From Phenylobacterium sp. (GTDB taxonomy: Bacteria; Pseudomonadota; Alphaproteobacteria; Caulobacterales; Caulobacteraceae), in the NCBI GenBank assembly GCA_020401865.1, contig JADCAS010000018.1, positions 1 to 64,000 of the forward strand: a stretch of 64,000 nt of DNA, given 5' to 3'. Position 1 is the first letter of the stretch; each line of letters begins with the position of its first letter. Made by a program: the position numbers and the translations under genes. The notes beneath the pieces were generated by a model. That model searched no databases and was not told the DNA's origin. It saw nothing but the letters and a program-made list of their open reading frames with translations. Below are positions 17,446-28,023 of this stretch, piece after piece.

Positions 17446-19224
17446 TCAGGCCTTGATCGGCAGGGCCGTACGGATGTGCAGTTCCTTCAGTTGCTTGTCC
17501 TCGACCGCCGACGGCGCGCTCATCAGAAGGTCCTGGCCCTGCTGGTTCATCGGGAAGGCGATGACCTCGCGGATGGCCGTCTGGCCCGCCAGCAGCATGA
17601 CGATCCGGTCGATGCCTGGAGCCAGGCCGCCGTGTGGCGGGGCGCCATAGCGGAAGGCGTTGAGCATGCCGCCGAAGGCGCTCTCCACGTCCTCAGCACC
17701 CATGCCGACGATCTCGAAGGCCCGCAGCATGACGTCCGCCCGGTGGTTCCGGATGGCGCCCGAGCAGAGCTCATAGCCATTGCAGACGATGTCGTACTGG
17801 TAGGCCAGGATGTCGAGCGGATCGCGGGTGTTCAGCGCCTCAAGCTCGCCCTGCGGCATGGAGAAGGGGTTGTGGGAAAAGTCCACCAGCCCCGTCTCCT
17901 CGTTGAGCTCGAACATCGGGAAGTCGACGATCCAGACGAACTCGAAGCGGTTCTCGTCCACAAGGCCCAGTTCCGTCCCGACCCGGGTGCGGGCCAGGCC
18001 GGCGAACTTGGTGAACACCTTGGGATCGCCGCCCACGAAGAAGGCCGCATCGCCCACCTTCAGACCGAGTTGCTCGCGGATCGCCTCGGTACGCTCGGGC
18101 CCGAGGTTCTTGGCGATCGGCCCGGCGCCGCCCTCCTCGCCCTCGCGCCAGAAGATATAGCCCAGGCCCGGCTGGCCCTCGGACTGGGCCCAGCTGTTCA
18201 TCCGGTCGCAGAAGGCCCGGCTACCACCGCCGGGCGCGGGGATGGCCCAGATGGCGGCCTTCGGGCTTTCCAGCATGCGGGCGAAGACGCCGAAGCCGCC
18301 CCCCCGGAAGGGCTCGGAGACATCCTGCATGACCAGGGGGTTGCGCAGGTCCGGCTTGTCGGAGCCGTATTTCTGCATGGCCTCCCGGTAGGGAATGCGC
18401 GGAAAGGGATAGGGCGTGACCGGCTTTCCGTCGGCGAACTCCTCGAACACGCCATGCATGACGGGTTCGATGGCGGCGAAGACGTCCTCCTGGGTCACGA
18501 AGCTCATCTCGACGTCGAGCTGGTAGAATTCCAGACTGCGGTCGGCGCGCAGGTCCTCGTCCCGAAAGCAGGGGGCGATCTGGAAGTAGCGGTCGAAACC
18601 GGAAACCATCAGCAGCTGCTTGAATTGCTGAGGCGCCTGCGGAAGAGCGTAGAAGGTCCCAGGATGCAGGCGCGAGGGCACCAGGAAGTCCCGGGCGCCT
18701 TCCGGCGACGACGCTGTCAGAATCGGCGTCTGGTACTCCAGGAAGCCCTGGTCGATCATGCGGTTACGGATCGAGTGGATGACCTTCGAGCGCAGGACGA
18801 TGTTCCGGTGCAGGGTCTCGCGCCGCAGGTCCAGGTACCGGTGCTTGAGCCGGATCTCTTCCGGATAGTCGGGCTCCCCGAAGACCGGCAGGGGCAGTTC
18901 GGCGGCCTCGGACAGGACCTCGACGGCCCGCACGCGGACCTCGACCTCACCGGTATCCAGGTTCGCGTTCACGGTCTCGGGGGTGCGGGCCACCACCTCG
19001 CCGTCGATGCGGATGACGCTCTCGGCGCGAAGGCGCTCGATGGTGGCGAAGCCGGGGGTCTCGGGGGCGAAGACCAGCTGGGTCAGGCCGTAGTGGTCGC
19101 GCAGGTCCACGAAGACCAGGCCGCCATGATCGCGCTTGCGATGGATCCACCCCGACAGGCGAACGGACTGGCCGGTGTCAGAGGCGCGAAGGGCGCCGCA
19201 GGTGTGGGTGCGATAGGCGTGCAT
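17446..19224 (-). CDS. aspS: Aspartyl-tRNA synthetase
   Basis: A 592-residue bacterial-type class IIb synthetase: OB-fold anticodon domain first, then the catalytic core with the GAD insertion. Motif 2 is in [16 protein letters not shown] and motif 3 in [15 protein letters not shown]. The enzyme charges tRNA-Asp and, in alphaproteobacteria without AsnRS, usually tRNA-Asn too, with GatCAB correcting it; that cannot be decided here. Strong hairpins lie on both sides of the gene. Confidence 0.97.
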   Translation of the reverse strand: MHAYRTHTCGALRASDTGQSVRLSGWIHRKRDHGGLVFVDLRDHYGLTQLVFAPETPGFATIERLRAESVIRIDGEVVARTPETVNANLDTGEVEVRVRAVEVLSEAAELPLPVFGEPDYPEEIRLKHRYLDLRRETLHRNIVLRSKVIHSIRNRMIDQGFLEYQTPILTASSPEGARDFLVPSRLHPGTFYALPQAPQQFKQLLMVSGFDRYFQIAPCFRDEDLRADRSLEFYQLDVEMSFVTQEDVFAAIEPVMHGVFEEFADGKPVTPYPFPRIPYREAMQKYGSDKPDLRNPLVMQDVSEPFRGGGFGVFARMLESPKAAIWAIPAPGGGSRAFCDRMNSWAQSEGQPGLGYIFWREGEEGGAGPIAKNLGPERTEAIREQLGLKVGDAAFFVGGDPKVFTKFAGLARTRVGTELGLVDENRFEFVWIVDFPMFELNEETGLVDFSHNPFSMPQGELEALNTRDPLDILAYQYDIVCNGYELCSGAIRNHRADVMLRAFEIVGMGAEDVESAFGGMLNAFRYGAPPHGGLAPGIDRIVMLLAGQTAIREVIAFPMNQQGQDLLMSAPSAVEDKQLKELHIRTALPIKA

Positions 19225-19267
19225 GGGGTCGAAGGGGCTCCGGAATCCAAGGCGCGGAAGGGCGCAT

Positions 19268-19302
19268 GCAAGGGGCGGAAAGTCAAGGTTTCCGCCCCTT
19301 GC
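19268..19302 (-). terminator. 14-bp perfect hairpin between the serine hydrolase gene and aspS
   Basis: GCAAGGGGCGGAAA pairs with TTTCCGCCCCTTGC around a 7-nt loop. In the leftward transcript it lies after the serine hydrolase stop and 44 bases before the aspS ATG, so it may end the upstream transcript or sit in the aspS leader. There is no long U-run after it. Confidence 0.55.
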
Positions 19303-19328
19303 GGGCTGTCCGAAGCCGTCTCCGACAC

Positions 19329-20648
19329 CTACTTCTTCGGGTCGACCAGGGCCTGGTAGGTCAGGGTCCGGGCGGCCGTACCGAGGTCCTCGCCGCCCGT
19401 ACCGCCAAGCCGTTGGACCATGCCGACGAAGTAGAGATTGTTGGTCGGATCGATCCAGAACCAGGTACCGGCGGCGCCGCCCCAGCTCATGGTGTTGGCG
19501 CCCTCAAGGCTGCCTGAGGCGCGCGGGTCCATGTTGACCATGAAGTCCAGGCCAAAGCCCACCGCCTCGTTGAAGCGGGAGCCTGAGGTTCCGTTCGAGG
19601 TCACCAGCACGCTCTTCGGGATGACGTTGGTGCGCATCAGCTCAACCGTCGCCGGGGCGAGGATTCGCGCGCCGTCCAGTTCGCCGCCGTTGAGAAGCAT
19701 CTGGGAGAACCGGCCAAAGTCCGAGGTGGTGGAGACCAGGCCGCCGCCCCCCGACTCCGCCGCAGGCGGCTTGGTGTAGTCCGGCGGCGGGTTGTCGAAG
19801 ATGGCGGTGGCGAGAACGTTCTGACGGGTCTTGGGATCCGTCATGTAGAGTGTGGCCAGACGATCCGTCTTGCCGGCGGGGACGTAGAATCCGGTGTCCG
19901 CCATCTTGAGCGGGCGGAAGATTCGCTCCTCCATGAAGGCGCCGAGGGTCTGGCCGCTGATCCGCTCGACGATGGCCCCCTGGATGTCGACCGAGACCGA
20001 ATAGGACCAGGCCGTACCGGGCTGGAACATCAGCGGGATGTCTGCGATCCGGGTGATCATGTCGTTCAGCCCGGTGGCCCCCAGCACCCGCTTCTCGCGG
20101 AACATGCGGTCCACGGGATGCCGGTCGCCCAGCCCGTAACCGAAGCCGGCGGTGTGGCTCATGATCTCGCGCATGGTGGGCGGCCGTTCAACGGGAACCG
20201 TGATCATGTTCCCCTTGTCGTCCACCCCGGTCATCACCTTCAGGTTCTTGAACTCGGGAATGAACTTGGTCACCGGGTCGTCCAGCTTCCACTTGCCCTC
20301 CTCGAAGAGGATCATCATGGCGACGCCGGTGATCGGCTTGGTCATGGAGTAGATGCGGAAGATGGTGTCCTTCTCCATCGGCGCGCCGGTGGCGAGGTCC
20401 TTCTGGCCGTAGGTCTTGAAGCCGACCACCTGACCGTGGCGCACCAGCAGGGTCGTCATGCCGGACACGCGCCCATCGGCGACCACCTTGGCCATGGCGT
20501 CGTCCAGGCGCTTCAGGCGGGCGGAGTCGAAGCCGACGGCCTCGGGCTTCACCTCGGCGGCCTTGCGGGGTGCGGCCAGCGCCTGGGGCGCAGAGATCAT
20601 TGCGGCGACGGCGACGGCCGAGGCCAGGCTGCGGAAAAACTGAGTCAA
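19329..20648 (-). CDS. Serine hydrolase, class C beta-lactamase-like family
   Basis: A 439-residue exported protein. The signal peptide is about residues 1-25 (cleavage after QALA). The nucleophile motif SMTK lies in [12 protein letters not shown], the second motif is YSV in AWSYSVSVD, and the third region is [11 protein letters not shown], the pattern of esterase EstB/DUF-type penicillin-binding-like hydrolases rather than true beta-lactamases. It is probably a periplasmic esterase or amidase. The start is TTG with a G-rich ribosome-binding site. It precedes aspS on the same strand. Confidence 0.88.
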   Translation of the reverse strand: MTQFFRSLASAVAVAAMISAPQALAAPRKAAEVKPEAVGFDSARLKRLDDAMAKVVADGRVSGMTTLLVRHGQVVGFKTYGQKDLATGAPMEKDTIFRIYSMTKPITGVAMMILFEEGKWKLDDPVTKFIPEFKNLKVMTGVDDKGNMITVPVERPPTMREIMSHTAGFGYGLGDRHPVDRMFREKRVLGATGLNDMITRIADIPLMFQPGTAWSYSVSVDIQGAIVERISGQTLGAFMEERIFRPLKMADTGFYVPAGKTDRLATLYMTDPKTRQNVLATAIFDNPPPDYTKPPAAESGGGGLVSTTSDFGRFSQMLLNGGELDGARILAPATVELMRTNVIPKSVLVTSNGTSGSRFNEAVGFGLDFMVNMDPRASGSLEGANTMSWGGAAGTWFWIDPTNNLYFVGMVQRLGGTGGEDLGTAARTLTYQALVDPKK

Positions 20649-20727
20649 TGGAATCCCCCCTATCGAATGGAAGGCACACTAGCCGCGGCGGATCATCGCC
20701 GCCAAGCCGCGTTTTGATTCCCCGCCC

Positions 20728-22971
20728 TCAGGAAGGCCGGAAGCGGCGACTGGTGGGGAAGCCCCTGGGCGCGAGACGGCCCGCCGCCGCCCGTCGGCCG
20801 GACCAGTCGCGCCAGTCGGGCCAGGCGCGGGTGCGGCCGGCGGTGTCGATCCAGGCGGCGCCCTCTTCCGCCCGGAACACCAGGCCATCCCTCAGCCCGC
20901 CCTCCCGGTACGCCTGCAGCTTGACGCCCTTGCCGCGGGGCATCTCCGGCAACTCGTCGAGGGCGAAGACCAGGATCTTGCCATTATCGCCCACCACGGC
21001 GACCTGGTCGCCCTCAGCGAGCAGGGCGAAGGCCGCGCCGCCCTTGCCCACCGACAGGACCTGCTTGCCTGCCCGGCGCATCGCCACGGCCTCAGCCTCA
21101 GGCAGGAGGAAGCCGTAGCCCTCCTTCGAAGCCACGAACCGCCGGCCGCCGGGCCGGTGCGGGAAGACGGCGACGATCTCGGTCCGGTCGTCCAGCTCCA
21201 GCATCAGGCGCACGGGCTCGCCATGCCCCCGTCCGCCCGGCAGCTTATCGCAGGCCAGGGTGAAGAACCGTCCGTCTGAGGCGAAGAGCAGCAGCTTGTC
21301 GGTGGTCTCGGCGGGAACGATGAAGCCCTGAGCGTCGCCCTCCTTGTATTTGACCTCGGAGGGGTCCTCGACGCGGCCCTTCACGGACCGGATCCAGCCG
21401 CGCTCGGAGAGGATGACGGTGATGGGCTCGCGCACCACCAGGGCCTCCAGGGCGGCGTCGGCGTCAACGGTCGGCGCGGCCTCGAAGGTCGAGCGCCGGC
21501 GCGTCAGGGCGCCGTCCTTCTCCAGCAGGTCGCGGACGTCCCCCAGGCCCACCCCGACCAGCTTCCACTGGGCGCGGTCGGAGCCCAGCAAGGCGTTCAG
21601 ACCGTCCCGCTCCTCGGCAAGGTCGGCATGCTCGCGCCGGAGCTCCATCTCCTCCAGCCGGGCCAGCTGGCGCAGGCGGGTGTTCAGAATGGCCTCGGCC
21701 TGCAGGTCGGACAGGTCGAAGGTCTCGATGAGACGGGCCTTGGGCTCGTCCTCCTGGCGAACGATCCGGATCACCTCGTCCAGGTTCAGGAAGGCGATGA
21801 TCAGGCCGTCCAGGATGTGCAGCCGGGACTCGATGCGCGCCAGCCGGTGCCGCGCCCGACGGACGACGACCTCGCGCCGGTGGTCGAGGAAGGCCTGGAG
21901 CAGGGCCTTCAGCCCCATCACGCCAGGGGCGCCCCGGGCGTCGATGACGTTCATGTTGACCGGGATGCGGGCCTCGAGGGCGGATAGCCTGAAGAGGCTC
22001 TCCATCAGAACCTCGGGCTCGACGTTGCGGGACTTGGGCTCCAGCACCAGGCGGACGTCCTCGGCGCTCTCGTCCATGACGTCGCCCAGCAAGGGCGCCT
22101 TCTTGGTCTCGATGAGCTCGGCGAGCTGCTCGACCAGGTCCGCCTTCTTCACCTGGTAGGGGATCTCTGTGATGACGATGCGCCAGAGGCCCCGGCCGAG
22201 GTCCTCGCGGGTCCAGCGGGCGCGCACCCTCACCCCGCCGCGGCCGGTCTCGTAGGCTTCCAGCAGGCTTGCCGGCGACTCGACGATGACGCCGCCGGTG
22301 GGAAAGTCGGGTCCCGGCGCCACGGACAGGAGCTGGGCGGTGGTGATGTCCGGCTGGTCCAGCAGGCGAAGGCAGGCCTCGATCAGCTCGGACACATTGT
22401 GCGGCGGAATGGAGGTCGCCATGCCGACGGCGATCCCGCTGGAGCCGTTCGCCAGGAGGTTCGGGAAACCCGCGGGCAGGACGACAGGCTCCTCCTCCTC
22501 GCCATCGTAGGTGGCGCGGAAGTCGACGGCGTCCTCGTCTATGCCTTCCAGCAGGAGCTGGGCGGCCAGGGTCAGCCGGCACTCGGTGTAGCGCATGGCC
22601 GCGGCGTTATCGCCGTCTATGTTGCCGAAGTTGCCCTGCCCGTCGACCAGGGGATAGCGCTGGGCGAAGTCCTGGGCGAGGCGGACCAGGGCCTCGTAGA
22701 CGGCGGAGTCGCCGTGCGGGTGATACTTGCCGATGACGTCGCCGACGACCCGGGCGCATTTCTTGGCCGTCGAGGTCGGGTCCAGCCGCAGCTGGCGCAT
22801 GGCGTACAGAAGACGCCGGTGGACCGGCTTCAGGCCATCTCGGACGTCGGGCAGGGCCCGGCCCGTGATGGTCGACAGCGCATAGGCGAGATACCTGCGC
22901 GACAGGGCCTCGCTCAGCGGCTCATCAATGGTGCGGTCGCCCTCGGGGGGCGGAGCAAGGGTGTCGGTCAT
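20728..22971 (-). CDS. parC: DNA topoisomerase IV subunit A
   Basis: A 747-residue type IIA topoisomerase subunit that decatenates sister chromosomes with ParE. The catalytic tyrosine is Y128 (AMRYTECR). The quinolone-determining positions are unaltered: S89 and E93 in [11 protein letters not shown]. The C-terminal beta-pinwheel has degenerate GyrA-like blades, and no complete GyrA box is seen, supporting ParC over GyrA. It is the last gene of a leftward run after recO. Confidence 0.95.
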   Translation of the reverse strand: MTDTLAPPPEGDRTIDEPLSEALSRRYLAYALSTITGRALPDVRDGLKPVHRRLLYAMRQLRLDPTSTAKKCARVVGDVIGKYHPHGDSAVYEALVRLAQDFAQRYPLVDGQGNFGNIDGDNAAAMRYTECRLTLAAQLLLEGIDEDAVDFRATYDGEEEEPVVLPAGFPNLLANGSSGIAVGMATSIPPHNVSELIEACLRLLDQPDITTAQLLSVAPGPDFPTGGVIVESPASLLEAYETGRGGVRVRARWTREDLGRGLWRIVITEIPYQVKKADLVEQLAELIETKKAPLLGDVMDESAEDVRLVLEPKSRNVEPEVLMESLFRLSALEARIPVNMNVIDARGAPGVMGLKALLQAFLDHRREVVVRRARHRLARIESRLHILDGLIIAFLNLDEVIRIVRQEDEPKARLIETFDLSDLQAEAILNTRLRQLARLEEMELRREHADLAEERDGLNALLGSDRAQWKLVGVGLGDVRDLLEKDGALTRRRSTFEAAPTVDADAALEALVVREPITVILSERGWIRSVKGRVEDPSEVKYKEGDAQGFIVPAETTDKLLLFASDGRFFTLACDKLPGGRGHGEPVRLMLELDDRTEIVAVFPHRPGGRRFVASKEGYGFLLPEAEAVAMRRAGKQVLSVGKGGAAFALLAEGDQVAVVGDNGKILVFALDELPEMPRGKGVKLQAYREGGLRDGLVFRAEEGAAWIDTAGRTRAWPDWRDWSGRRAAAGRLAPRGFPTSRRFRPS

Positions 22972-23050
22972 CAGGCGATCGGCGTCGAATCGGCGGCGGC
23001 GCCGCCAGACCCTGCTTAGGCTTCGCAGACCGCGGCGTCATCCCGGAGGA

Positions 23051-23782
23051 TCAGAGGCGGCCCGCTTCAGTCAGCTTGTCCACAAGCCAGACGCGCGCCG
23101 CCGGCAGCGGACGGTTCAGGGCCGAGAACAGGCAGCGGTCGAGGAAGTGGCCGGTCAGGGCCAGGCCATCTCCGATGTCTCCCGGCGAAAGGCTGCCCTG
23201 GGCCGAGAGCAGAAAGGGCGGGAGGCGCAGGAGGCGGTCCCGGTAAGGCTCGCCGGCGGCCCGGCTGACGGCCCTGCCCGTCCGGGGCGAGACCCAGACG
23301 AGGTCGTCGACGGCGCCGGTCGCCGCGCAGCGGGAGAGGTCAAGGCCGAAGCCTAGGGCCTGCAGGATCCCCGCCTCGAAGCGGACGTAGACGGCGGGCC
23401 AGATGTCGTCATGGCGCAGGGCCCCGCCCAGGGCCTCGAAGGCGGCGAAGGCGCCGGGCTGGGGCTCGCGCTCCGGCAGGACTCCGGCCGCCACCGCCGC
23501 GGCGGAGGCCAGGCCGGCCAGGGCGAGCGGATCGTCGAAGAGGTCCGAGGGGTCCGATCCCGCAGGCTCCAGGGTCGCCGACCCAAGCTGCTCGCTGGTC
23601 CGGGCCCGGAAACGGGCCCGGACCCGTGTCCCCGGCTGAAGAAGGGGCCGGATCCTTCGGGAACCGCCGCCGGCGATGAAGGCCGCATAGCGTCCGTGGG
23701 AGAGGGTCAGGAGCTCGGCGATGGCCCCGTTCTCGCCGTGGGACCTGGCGGACAAGAGGAAGGCTTCGTCCTCGAACTCCAC
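23051..23782 (-). CDS. recO: DNA repair protein RecO
   Basis: A 243-residue RecO: N-terminal OB fold (MEFEDEAFLLSARSHGENGA) and helical C-terminal domain. It helps RecR load RecA on SSB-coated single strands. The GTG start is 10 bases after the era stop, so the genes are co-transcribed, as in many proteobacteria. The four-cysteine zinc module of some RecO proteins is not evident. Confidence 0.93.
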   Translation of the reverse strand: MEFEDEAFLLSARSHGENGAIAELLTLSHGRYAAFIAGGGSRRIRPLLQPGTRVRARFRARTSEQLGSATLEPAGSDPSDLFDDPLALAGLASAAAVAAGVLPEREPQPGAFAAFEALGGALRHDDIWPAVYVRFEAGILQALGFGLDLSRCAATGAVDDLVWVSPRTGRAVSRAAGEPYRDRLLRLPPFLLSAQGSLSPGDIGDGLALTGHFLDRCLFSALNRPLPAARVWLVDKLTEAGRL

Positions 23783-23791
23783 GCCCCGCCC

Positions 23792-24724
23792 CTAGGCCTC
23801 GAAGTCGAGGCCGACGTCGCCGTAGAACTCCCGGCGATCGGCCCAGCGCTCGTCGACCTTGACCGTGAGGAACAGGTGCACCGGACGGTCGAGCAGCTCG
23901 GTGAGCTCCTCGCGCGACTTCTGGCCGATCCACTTCAGGGTCTGGCCGTTCTTGCCCAGGACGATCGGCCTCTGGCTCTCGCGCTCGACATAGAGGGTCT
24001 GCTCGATGCGGACAGAGCCGTCTTTTCGCTCGCTGAACGCGGTGGTCTCCACGGCCGCCGCATAAGGGAGTTCTTCGTGCACACGCAGGTAGACCTTCTC
24101 CCGGGTGATCTCGGCGGCGAGGAGACGCACGGGAAGGTCCGCCGTCTGCTCTGCGGGATAGAGCCAAGGTCCTTCGGGCACAAGTTCAGCCAGGCGGCGA
24201 AGCAGGTCGTCAACGCCCGAACCATCAGCCGCCGAGATCATGAAGACCTCGGAATAGACGCCGGTCTCGAAGAGACGGGCGGACAGGGCCAAGAGGCGTT
24301 CCCGCTTGACGCCGTCGATCTTGTTCAGCGCGAGGATGGCCTTGCGGCCCGACGCCTTCAGGCCGGTGATAATGGTCTCGACGTCCTCGTGGGCCTTGCG
24401 GTCCGCGCCGCGGGCCTCTCCGGCGTCGACCGCCAGCTCGGCCTGGACATCCACGAGGTGGACCACGGCGTCGGCCTCTTCCGCCCCGCCCCAGGCCGAT
24501 CGCACCATGGCCCGGTCCAGACGCCGCCGCGGGGTGAAGATCCCGGGGGTGTCGACGAGGACGATCTGGCTCTCGCCGGCCAGGGCGACACCGCGCACGG
24601 GAAAGCGCGTGGTCTGCACCTTGCGGGTCACGATGGAGACCTTGGCGCCGACCAGGCGGTTGGTCAGGGTGGACTTGCCCGCATTGGGCGCGCCGATAAT
24701 GGCGGCGAAACCGGCGCGGGTCAT
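23792..24724 (-). CDS. era: GTPase Era
   Basis: A 310-residue GTPase with a C-terminal KH domain that binds the 3' end of 16S rRNA during 30S maturation. G1 is GAPNAGKST (11-19), G3 DTPG, G4 NKID and G5 near SAADG; the KH segment is around GKNGQTLKWIGQKSREEL. The ATG overlaps the rnc stop by four bases, giving the classic rnc-era coupling. Confidence 0.96.
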   Translation of the reverse strand: MTRAGFAAIIGAPNAGKSTLTNRLVGAKVSIVTRKVQTTRFPVRGVALAGESQIVLVDTPGIFTPRRRLDRAMVRSAWGGAEEADAVVHLVDVQAELAVDAGEARGADRKAHEDVETIITGLKASGRKAILALNKIDGVKRERLLALSARLFETGVYSEVFMISAADGSGVDDLLRRLAELVPEGPWLYPAEQTADLPVRLLAAEITREKVYLRVHEELPYAAAVETTAFSERKDGSVRIEQTLYVERESQRPIVLGKNGQTLKWIGQKSREELTELLDRPVHLFLTVKVDERWADRREFYGDVGLDFEA

Positions 24725-25428
24725 GGCTGGATCTTCTCCCTTTCGAGGAACAAGGCGGCGGCGGCCTTCTCGGCCTCACGCTTTGAACGGCCGGCGCCGG
24801 ACGCCGGCGCAAGGCCCGGAAGCCGGGCCTCGATCGTAAATCGAGGATCATGGGGCGGGCCCTCGGCGGACACCACCACATAGGCCGGAGGCGGCAGGCC
24901 AAGTCCCATCGCCCACTCCTGGAGCCGGGTCTTGGGGTCACGGTCGGGACCGGCGTCCAGGCTGGCCGCGAGGTCTCCCCAGCCCGCCTGGAAGAAGGAC
25001 CGCGCGGCCTCTTGGCCACCGTCGAGATAGAGGGCCGCCATCAGGGCCTCGCAGGCGTCGCCGAGCACCCGCTCGCTCTCCCGGGCGCCGATCCTGGCGG
25101 CGCTGGCGTCCAGTCGGAGGGCGTCTGGCAGGCCGATGCTGCGCGCCACCTCGGCGCAGGCGCCGGAATTGACCAGCCGGTTGAGCCAGCGCGCGAGTTC
25201 GCCCTCCCGCGCCGCCGGGAACGCCCGGCACAGGTGCTCGGCCGCCATGAGGTTCAGGACACGGTCCCCGAGGAACTCCAGCCGTTCATTGTCACGGCCG
25301 GGGGCGCCGCCATTGCCGACGCTGGCGTGTGTCAGGGCGCGCTCCAGGAGATCACGGTCGGCGAAAACGTGGCCAATCCGCGTCTCAAGCGCCGCGACCG
25401 CGACCTTCCGCCTGTCCGGGCGCGTCAG
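24721..25428 (-). CDS. rnc: Ribonuclease III, probable CTG start
   Basis: A 235-residue RNase III processing rRNA precursors and double-stranded RNA. The signature NERLEFLGDRVL is at residues 47-58 if translation begins at CTG 25428; the dsRNA-binding domain is C-terminal. The first in-frame ATG (25248) falls after the signature and would delete catalytic residues, and no ATG, GTG or TTG occurs in frame between it and the lepB coding region. CTG overlaps the lepB stop as CTGA, matching the ATGA and GTGA overlaps of neighbouring pairs, and GGAAAGG lies about 7 bases before it. The predicted N-terminus (LTRPDRRKVA) suits the family. Confidence 0.88.
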   Translation of the reverse strand: MTRPDRRKVAVAALETRIGHVFADRDLLERALTHASVGNGGAPGRDNERLEFLGDRVLNLMAAEHLCRAFPAAREGELARWLNRLVNSGACAEVARSIGLPDALRLDASAARIGARESERVLGDACEALMAALYLDGGQEAARSFFQAGWGDLAASLDAGPDRDPKTRLQEWAMGLGLPPPAYVVVSAEGPPHDPRFTIEARLPGLAPASGAGRSKREAEKAAAALFLEREKIQP

Positions 25429-26189
25429 TGCAGCACCTTTCCGAAACGGCTGGGTCGAAGGTTGAGGACCCAGGTCCAGGGCTTGAAGAGCGAGGCGCCT
25501 GGGGACCAGGAGAGCAGGACCAGACGCGCCTTGCCGACCAGGTTCTCCTCGGGGACCAGGCCCACGCCGATCTCTGTGGGCAGCCGGCTGTCGGCGGAGT
25601 TGTCCCGGTTGTCGCCAATGAAGAAGTAGTGGCCCGGCGGGACGATGACTTCGGGCGTATCGTCCAGGTCCCCGTCGGCCCCGAAGTCGTTCGTCATGTA
25701 CCGCCGGCCGCCTGGCAGGGTCTCCTCGACCCGTGCCACCGGACGCATGAGACCACTGCCGCCGGTTTCAGTGACGAGTTCCGTCTGCCGCCGCTCCACG
25801 GGTTGGCCGTTCAGGTAGAGCAGGCCCTGGCGCATCTGCACCCGGTCTCCGGGCACGCCGATCAGGCGCTTGATGTAGTCGGTGCGGCCATCCCGGGGCA
25901 GCTTGAAGACGATGATGTCTCCCCGCTCGGGCGCCTTCGACAGGATCCGACCCTCGAAGAGCGGGGGGCTGAACGGGATGGAGTGACGCGACCAGCCGTA
26001 GTCGAACTTGGTCACGATGACATAGTCGCCCTCGTATAGGTTGGGCTCTTCCGACGCCGAGGGAATGGTGAAGGGCTGGAACAGCAGCACCCTCAGGAAC
26101 AGCGCGATCAGCAGGGCCACCGCGACGGTCTTGATGATCTCGATCGTCTCGTTGCGGTCGCCCGGAGGCGGAAGGGTCGTCTCGGTCAT
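25425..26189 (-). CDS. lepB: Signal peptidase I
   Basis: A 254-residue inner-membrane serine/lysine peptidase removing signal peptides. One transmembrane anchor (about residues 18-37) precedes the catalytic region. The nucleophile is S46 in TIPSASEEPNL and the general base K107 in DYIKRLIGVPGD. The residue after the serine is Glu, whereas the family signature has Met there. Start 26189 is inferred from family alignment; an in-frame start lies 13 codons upstream. rnc overlaps its stop. Confidence 0.93.
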   Translation of the reverse strand: MTETTLPPPGDRNETIEIIKTVAVALLIALFLRVLLFQPFTIPSASEEPNLYEGDYVIVTKFDYGWSRHSIPFSPPLFEGRILSKAPERGDIIVFKLPRDGRTDYIKRLIGVPGDRVQMRQGLLYLNGQPVERRQTELVTETGGSGLMRPVARVEETLPGGRRYMTNDFGADGDLDDTPEVIVPPGHYFFIGDNRDNSADSRLPTEIGVGLVPEENLVGKARLVLLSWSPGASLFKPWTWVLNLRPSRFGKVLH

Positions 26190-26262
26190 GGGGAATCCGG
26201 ATGAACGTTCGGCCGGGACATACCGCAAACCGGACCGCCCGTGGGTGAAAACTTGACAAGGC

Positions 26263-26664
26263 CTAGGCTTCGGGCAGGGCCTCGATGATGACGAAGGCCT
26301 GGGCGTAGGGATGGTCGTCGGTCATGGACAGGTGGATCACCGCCCTGTGTCCGGCAGGCGTCATCTCCGCCAGCCGGGTGGCCGCGCCGCCGGTGAGGGC
26401 CAGGGTCGGCTGGCCGGAGCGCAGGTTCACCACCCCCATGTCGCGCCAGAACACCCCTCGCCTCAGGCCTGTGCCCAGGGCCTTGGCGCAGGCCTCCTTG
26501 GCGGCGAAGCGCTTGGCGTAGCTGGCCGCGGCGTCGGGCTTGGCCTCGGAGCGGCGTCGCTCGATCTCGGTGAAGCAGCGATTTCGGAACCGGTCGCCGA
26601 AGCGATCCAGGCTGACCTGGATGCGTCGGATGTCGCTGAGGTCCGAGCCGATCCCCAGGATCAC
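26263..26664 (-). CDS. acpS: Holo-[acyl-carrier-protein] synthase
   Basis: A 133-residue 4'-phosphopantetheinyl transferase that activates acyl carrier protein. Mg-binding D8 lies in GIGSDLSD and E57 in [12 protein letters not shown]. The start is GTG 26664, overlapping the pdxJ stop as GTGA; longer in-frame starts would run into pdxJ coding sequence in another frame. Its location after pdxJ and before lepB is the usual proteobacterial arrangement. Confidence 0.95.
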   Translation of the reverse strand: MILGIGSDLSDIRRIQVSLDRFGDRFRNRCFTEIERRRSEAKPDAAASYAKRFAAKEACAKALGTGLRRGVFWRDMGVVNLRSGQPTLALTGGAATRLAEMTPAGHRAVIHLSMTDDHPYAQAFVIIEALPEA

Positions 26665-27419
26665 ACCGAGGCCTCTGCCCGGGCTTCGTCCATCAGAAGC
26701 CGCATCCGGCGGATGGCCTGCGCCAAACCGATGAAGACGGCCTCGCCCACCAGGAAATGGCCGATGTTGAGCTCTGCGACCTGGGGAATGGCGGCGATCG
26801 GTTTGACCGTCTCGAAGTCGATGCCGTGACCAGCGTGGACCTCCAGGCCCATGCGCGTCGCTTCGAAGGCGGCGAGCTTCAACCGCTCCAGCAAGGCCGG
26901 CGCCTCGAGCGACCGTTCGCGCACTGCGTCGCAATAGGCGCCGGTGTGAAGCTCCACCACCTGGGCGCCGGCGCGTCGGGCGGCGGCGGCCTGGGCTGGA
27001 TCGGCGTCGATGAAGCAGGAGACGCGGATGCCCTCGCCAGCCAGGCGCTGGACCACCGGAGCGATCCGGTCGAACCCGCCCAGAAGGTCAAGGCCGCCCT
27101 CGGTCGTCACTTCATCCCGCCGTTCCGGCACCAGGCAGGCCGCATGCGGCAGGTTCCGCAGCGCAATGGCTTCCATTTCGGCAGTGACCGCCATCTCGAA
27201 GTTCAGCGGCACACCCCGCTTGCGGGTGATGTCCGTGAGGGCCTCGATATCGGCGTCTGAGATATGCCGGCGATCCTCGCGCAGATGGGCGGTGATCCCG
27301 TCGCAACCTGCGGACATGGCAAGCTCGGCGGCGCGCACCGGACTTGGATAATCGACCCCGCGGGCATTCCGCAGTGTGGCGACATGGTCGATGTTCACGC
27401 CGAGACGGAGACGGCTCAT
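26661..27419 (-). CDS. pdxJ: Pyridoxine 5'-phosphate synthase
   Basis: A 252-residue TIM-barrel enzyme condensing 1-deoxyxylulose 5-phosphate with 3-amino-2-oxopropyl phosphate in the DXP-dependent vitamin B6 route. N-terminal [13 protein letters not shown] and the [12 protein letters not shown] segment are characteristic. Its ATG overlaps the pyrE stop by four bases and its own stop overlaps the acpS start, so translation of pyrE, pdxJ and acpS is coupled. Confidence 0.96.
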   Translation of the reverse strand: MSRLRLGVNIDHVATLRNARGVDYPSPVRAAELAMSAGCDGITAHLREDRRHISDADIEALTDITRKRGVPLNFEMAVTAEMEAIALRNLPHAACLVPERRDEVTTEGGLDLLGGFDRIAPVVQRLAGEGIRVSCFIDADPAQAAAARRAGAQVVELHTGAYCDAVRERSLEAPALLERLKLAAFEATRMGLEVHAGHGIDFETVKPIAAIPQVAELNIGHFLVGEAVFIGLAQAIRRMRLLMDEARAEASV

Positions 27420-28000
27420 TTCGAGAGCCGCCGGCTACCCGGGTCCTCGACGGGGATGGCCGCCAGCTCCGGGGGCAACTGGTCGGCGGGATAGGCGGGC
27501 ACATCAAGCTGGGCCAGGGAGACCAGCGGCGCGCCCGGATCGGCCCGGCCGCCGGACCGGTCGACGATGCAGGCCGCCACCACGACATTCCCGCCGGCCT
27601 TGCGGATCGCCTCGACGCACTCGCGGGACGACAGGCCGGTGGTCACGATGTCCTCGACCATGGCCACCCGGGCCCCCTCCGGGATCTCGAAGGCCCGGCG
27701 GAGGCGGAACTCGCCCCCTTCCCGCTCGACATAGACTGACGGCACGCCGAGGTGACGGGCGGTTTCGTAGCCGGGAATAATGCCGCCCACCGCAGGCGAG
27801 ACACAGATGTCCACGTCGCCAACCGCCGCGCGGATCTTTGCGGCGAGGGCGCTGCAGAGGCGCTCGGTCCTGTCCGGGTGCTGGAAGACCAGGTTCTTCT
27901 GCAGGAACACCCCCGAGTGGAGACCGCTCGACAGCACAAAGTGGCCTTCGCGCAGGGCGCCGGCGGCGCGGAACTCGTCGAGGACCTGATCGGTGTTCAT
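27416..28000 (-). CDS. pyrE: Orotate phosphoribosyltransferase
   Basis: A 194-residue enzyme converting orotate and PRPP to OMP in pyrimidine synthesis. The PRPP-binding loop is [23 protein letters not shown] near the N-terminus is typical. It leads the pyrE-pdxJ-acpS overlap chain and is 23 bases downstream of the DMT transporter gene, so possibly all four are one transcript. Confidence 0.95.
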   Translation of the reverse strand: MNTDQVLDEFRAAGALREGHFVLSSGLHSGVFLQKNLVFQHPDRTERLCSALAAKIRAAVGDVDICVSPAVGGIIPGYETARHLGVPSVYVEREGGEFRLRRAFEIPEGARVAMVEDIVTTGLSSRECVEAIRKAGGNVVVAACIVDRSGGRADPGAPLVSLAQLDVPAYPADQLPPELAAIPVEDPGSRRLSK

Positions 28001-28023
28001 GGGGCGCTCCTTGCGCGCCCGGA

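Noticed and set aside
19329..20648. True class C beta-lactamase (antibiotic resistance) for either serine hydrolase
   Set aside because: The second and third motifs are of the esterase/carboxypeptidase-like relatives (YSV or YSD, GGAAG or HSG), not the AmpC YSN and KTG set.
20728..22971. Quinolone-resistance substitutions in parC
   Set aside because: The key positions are the sensitive residues Ser89 and Glu93.
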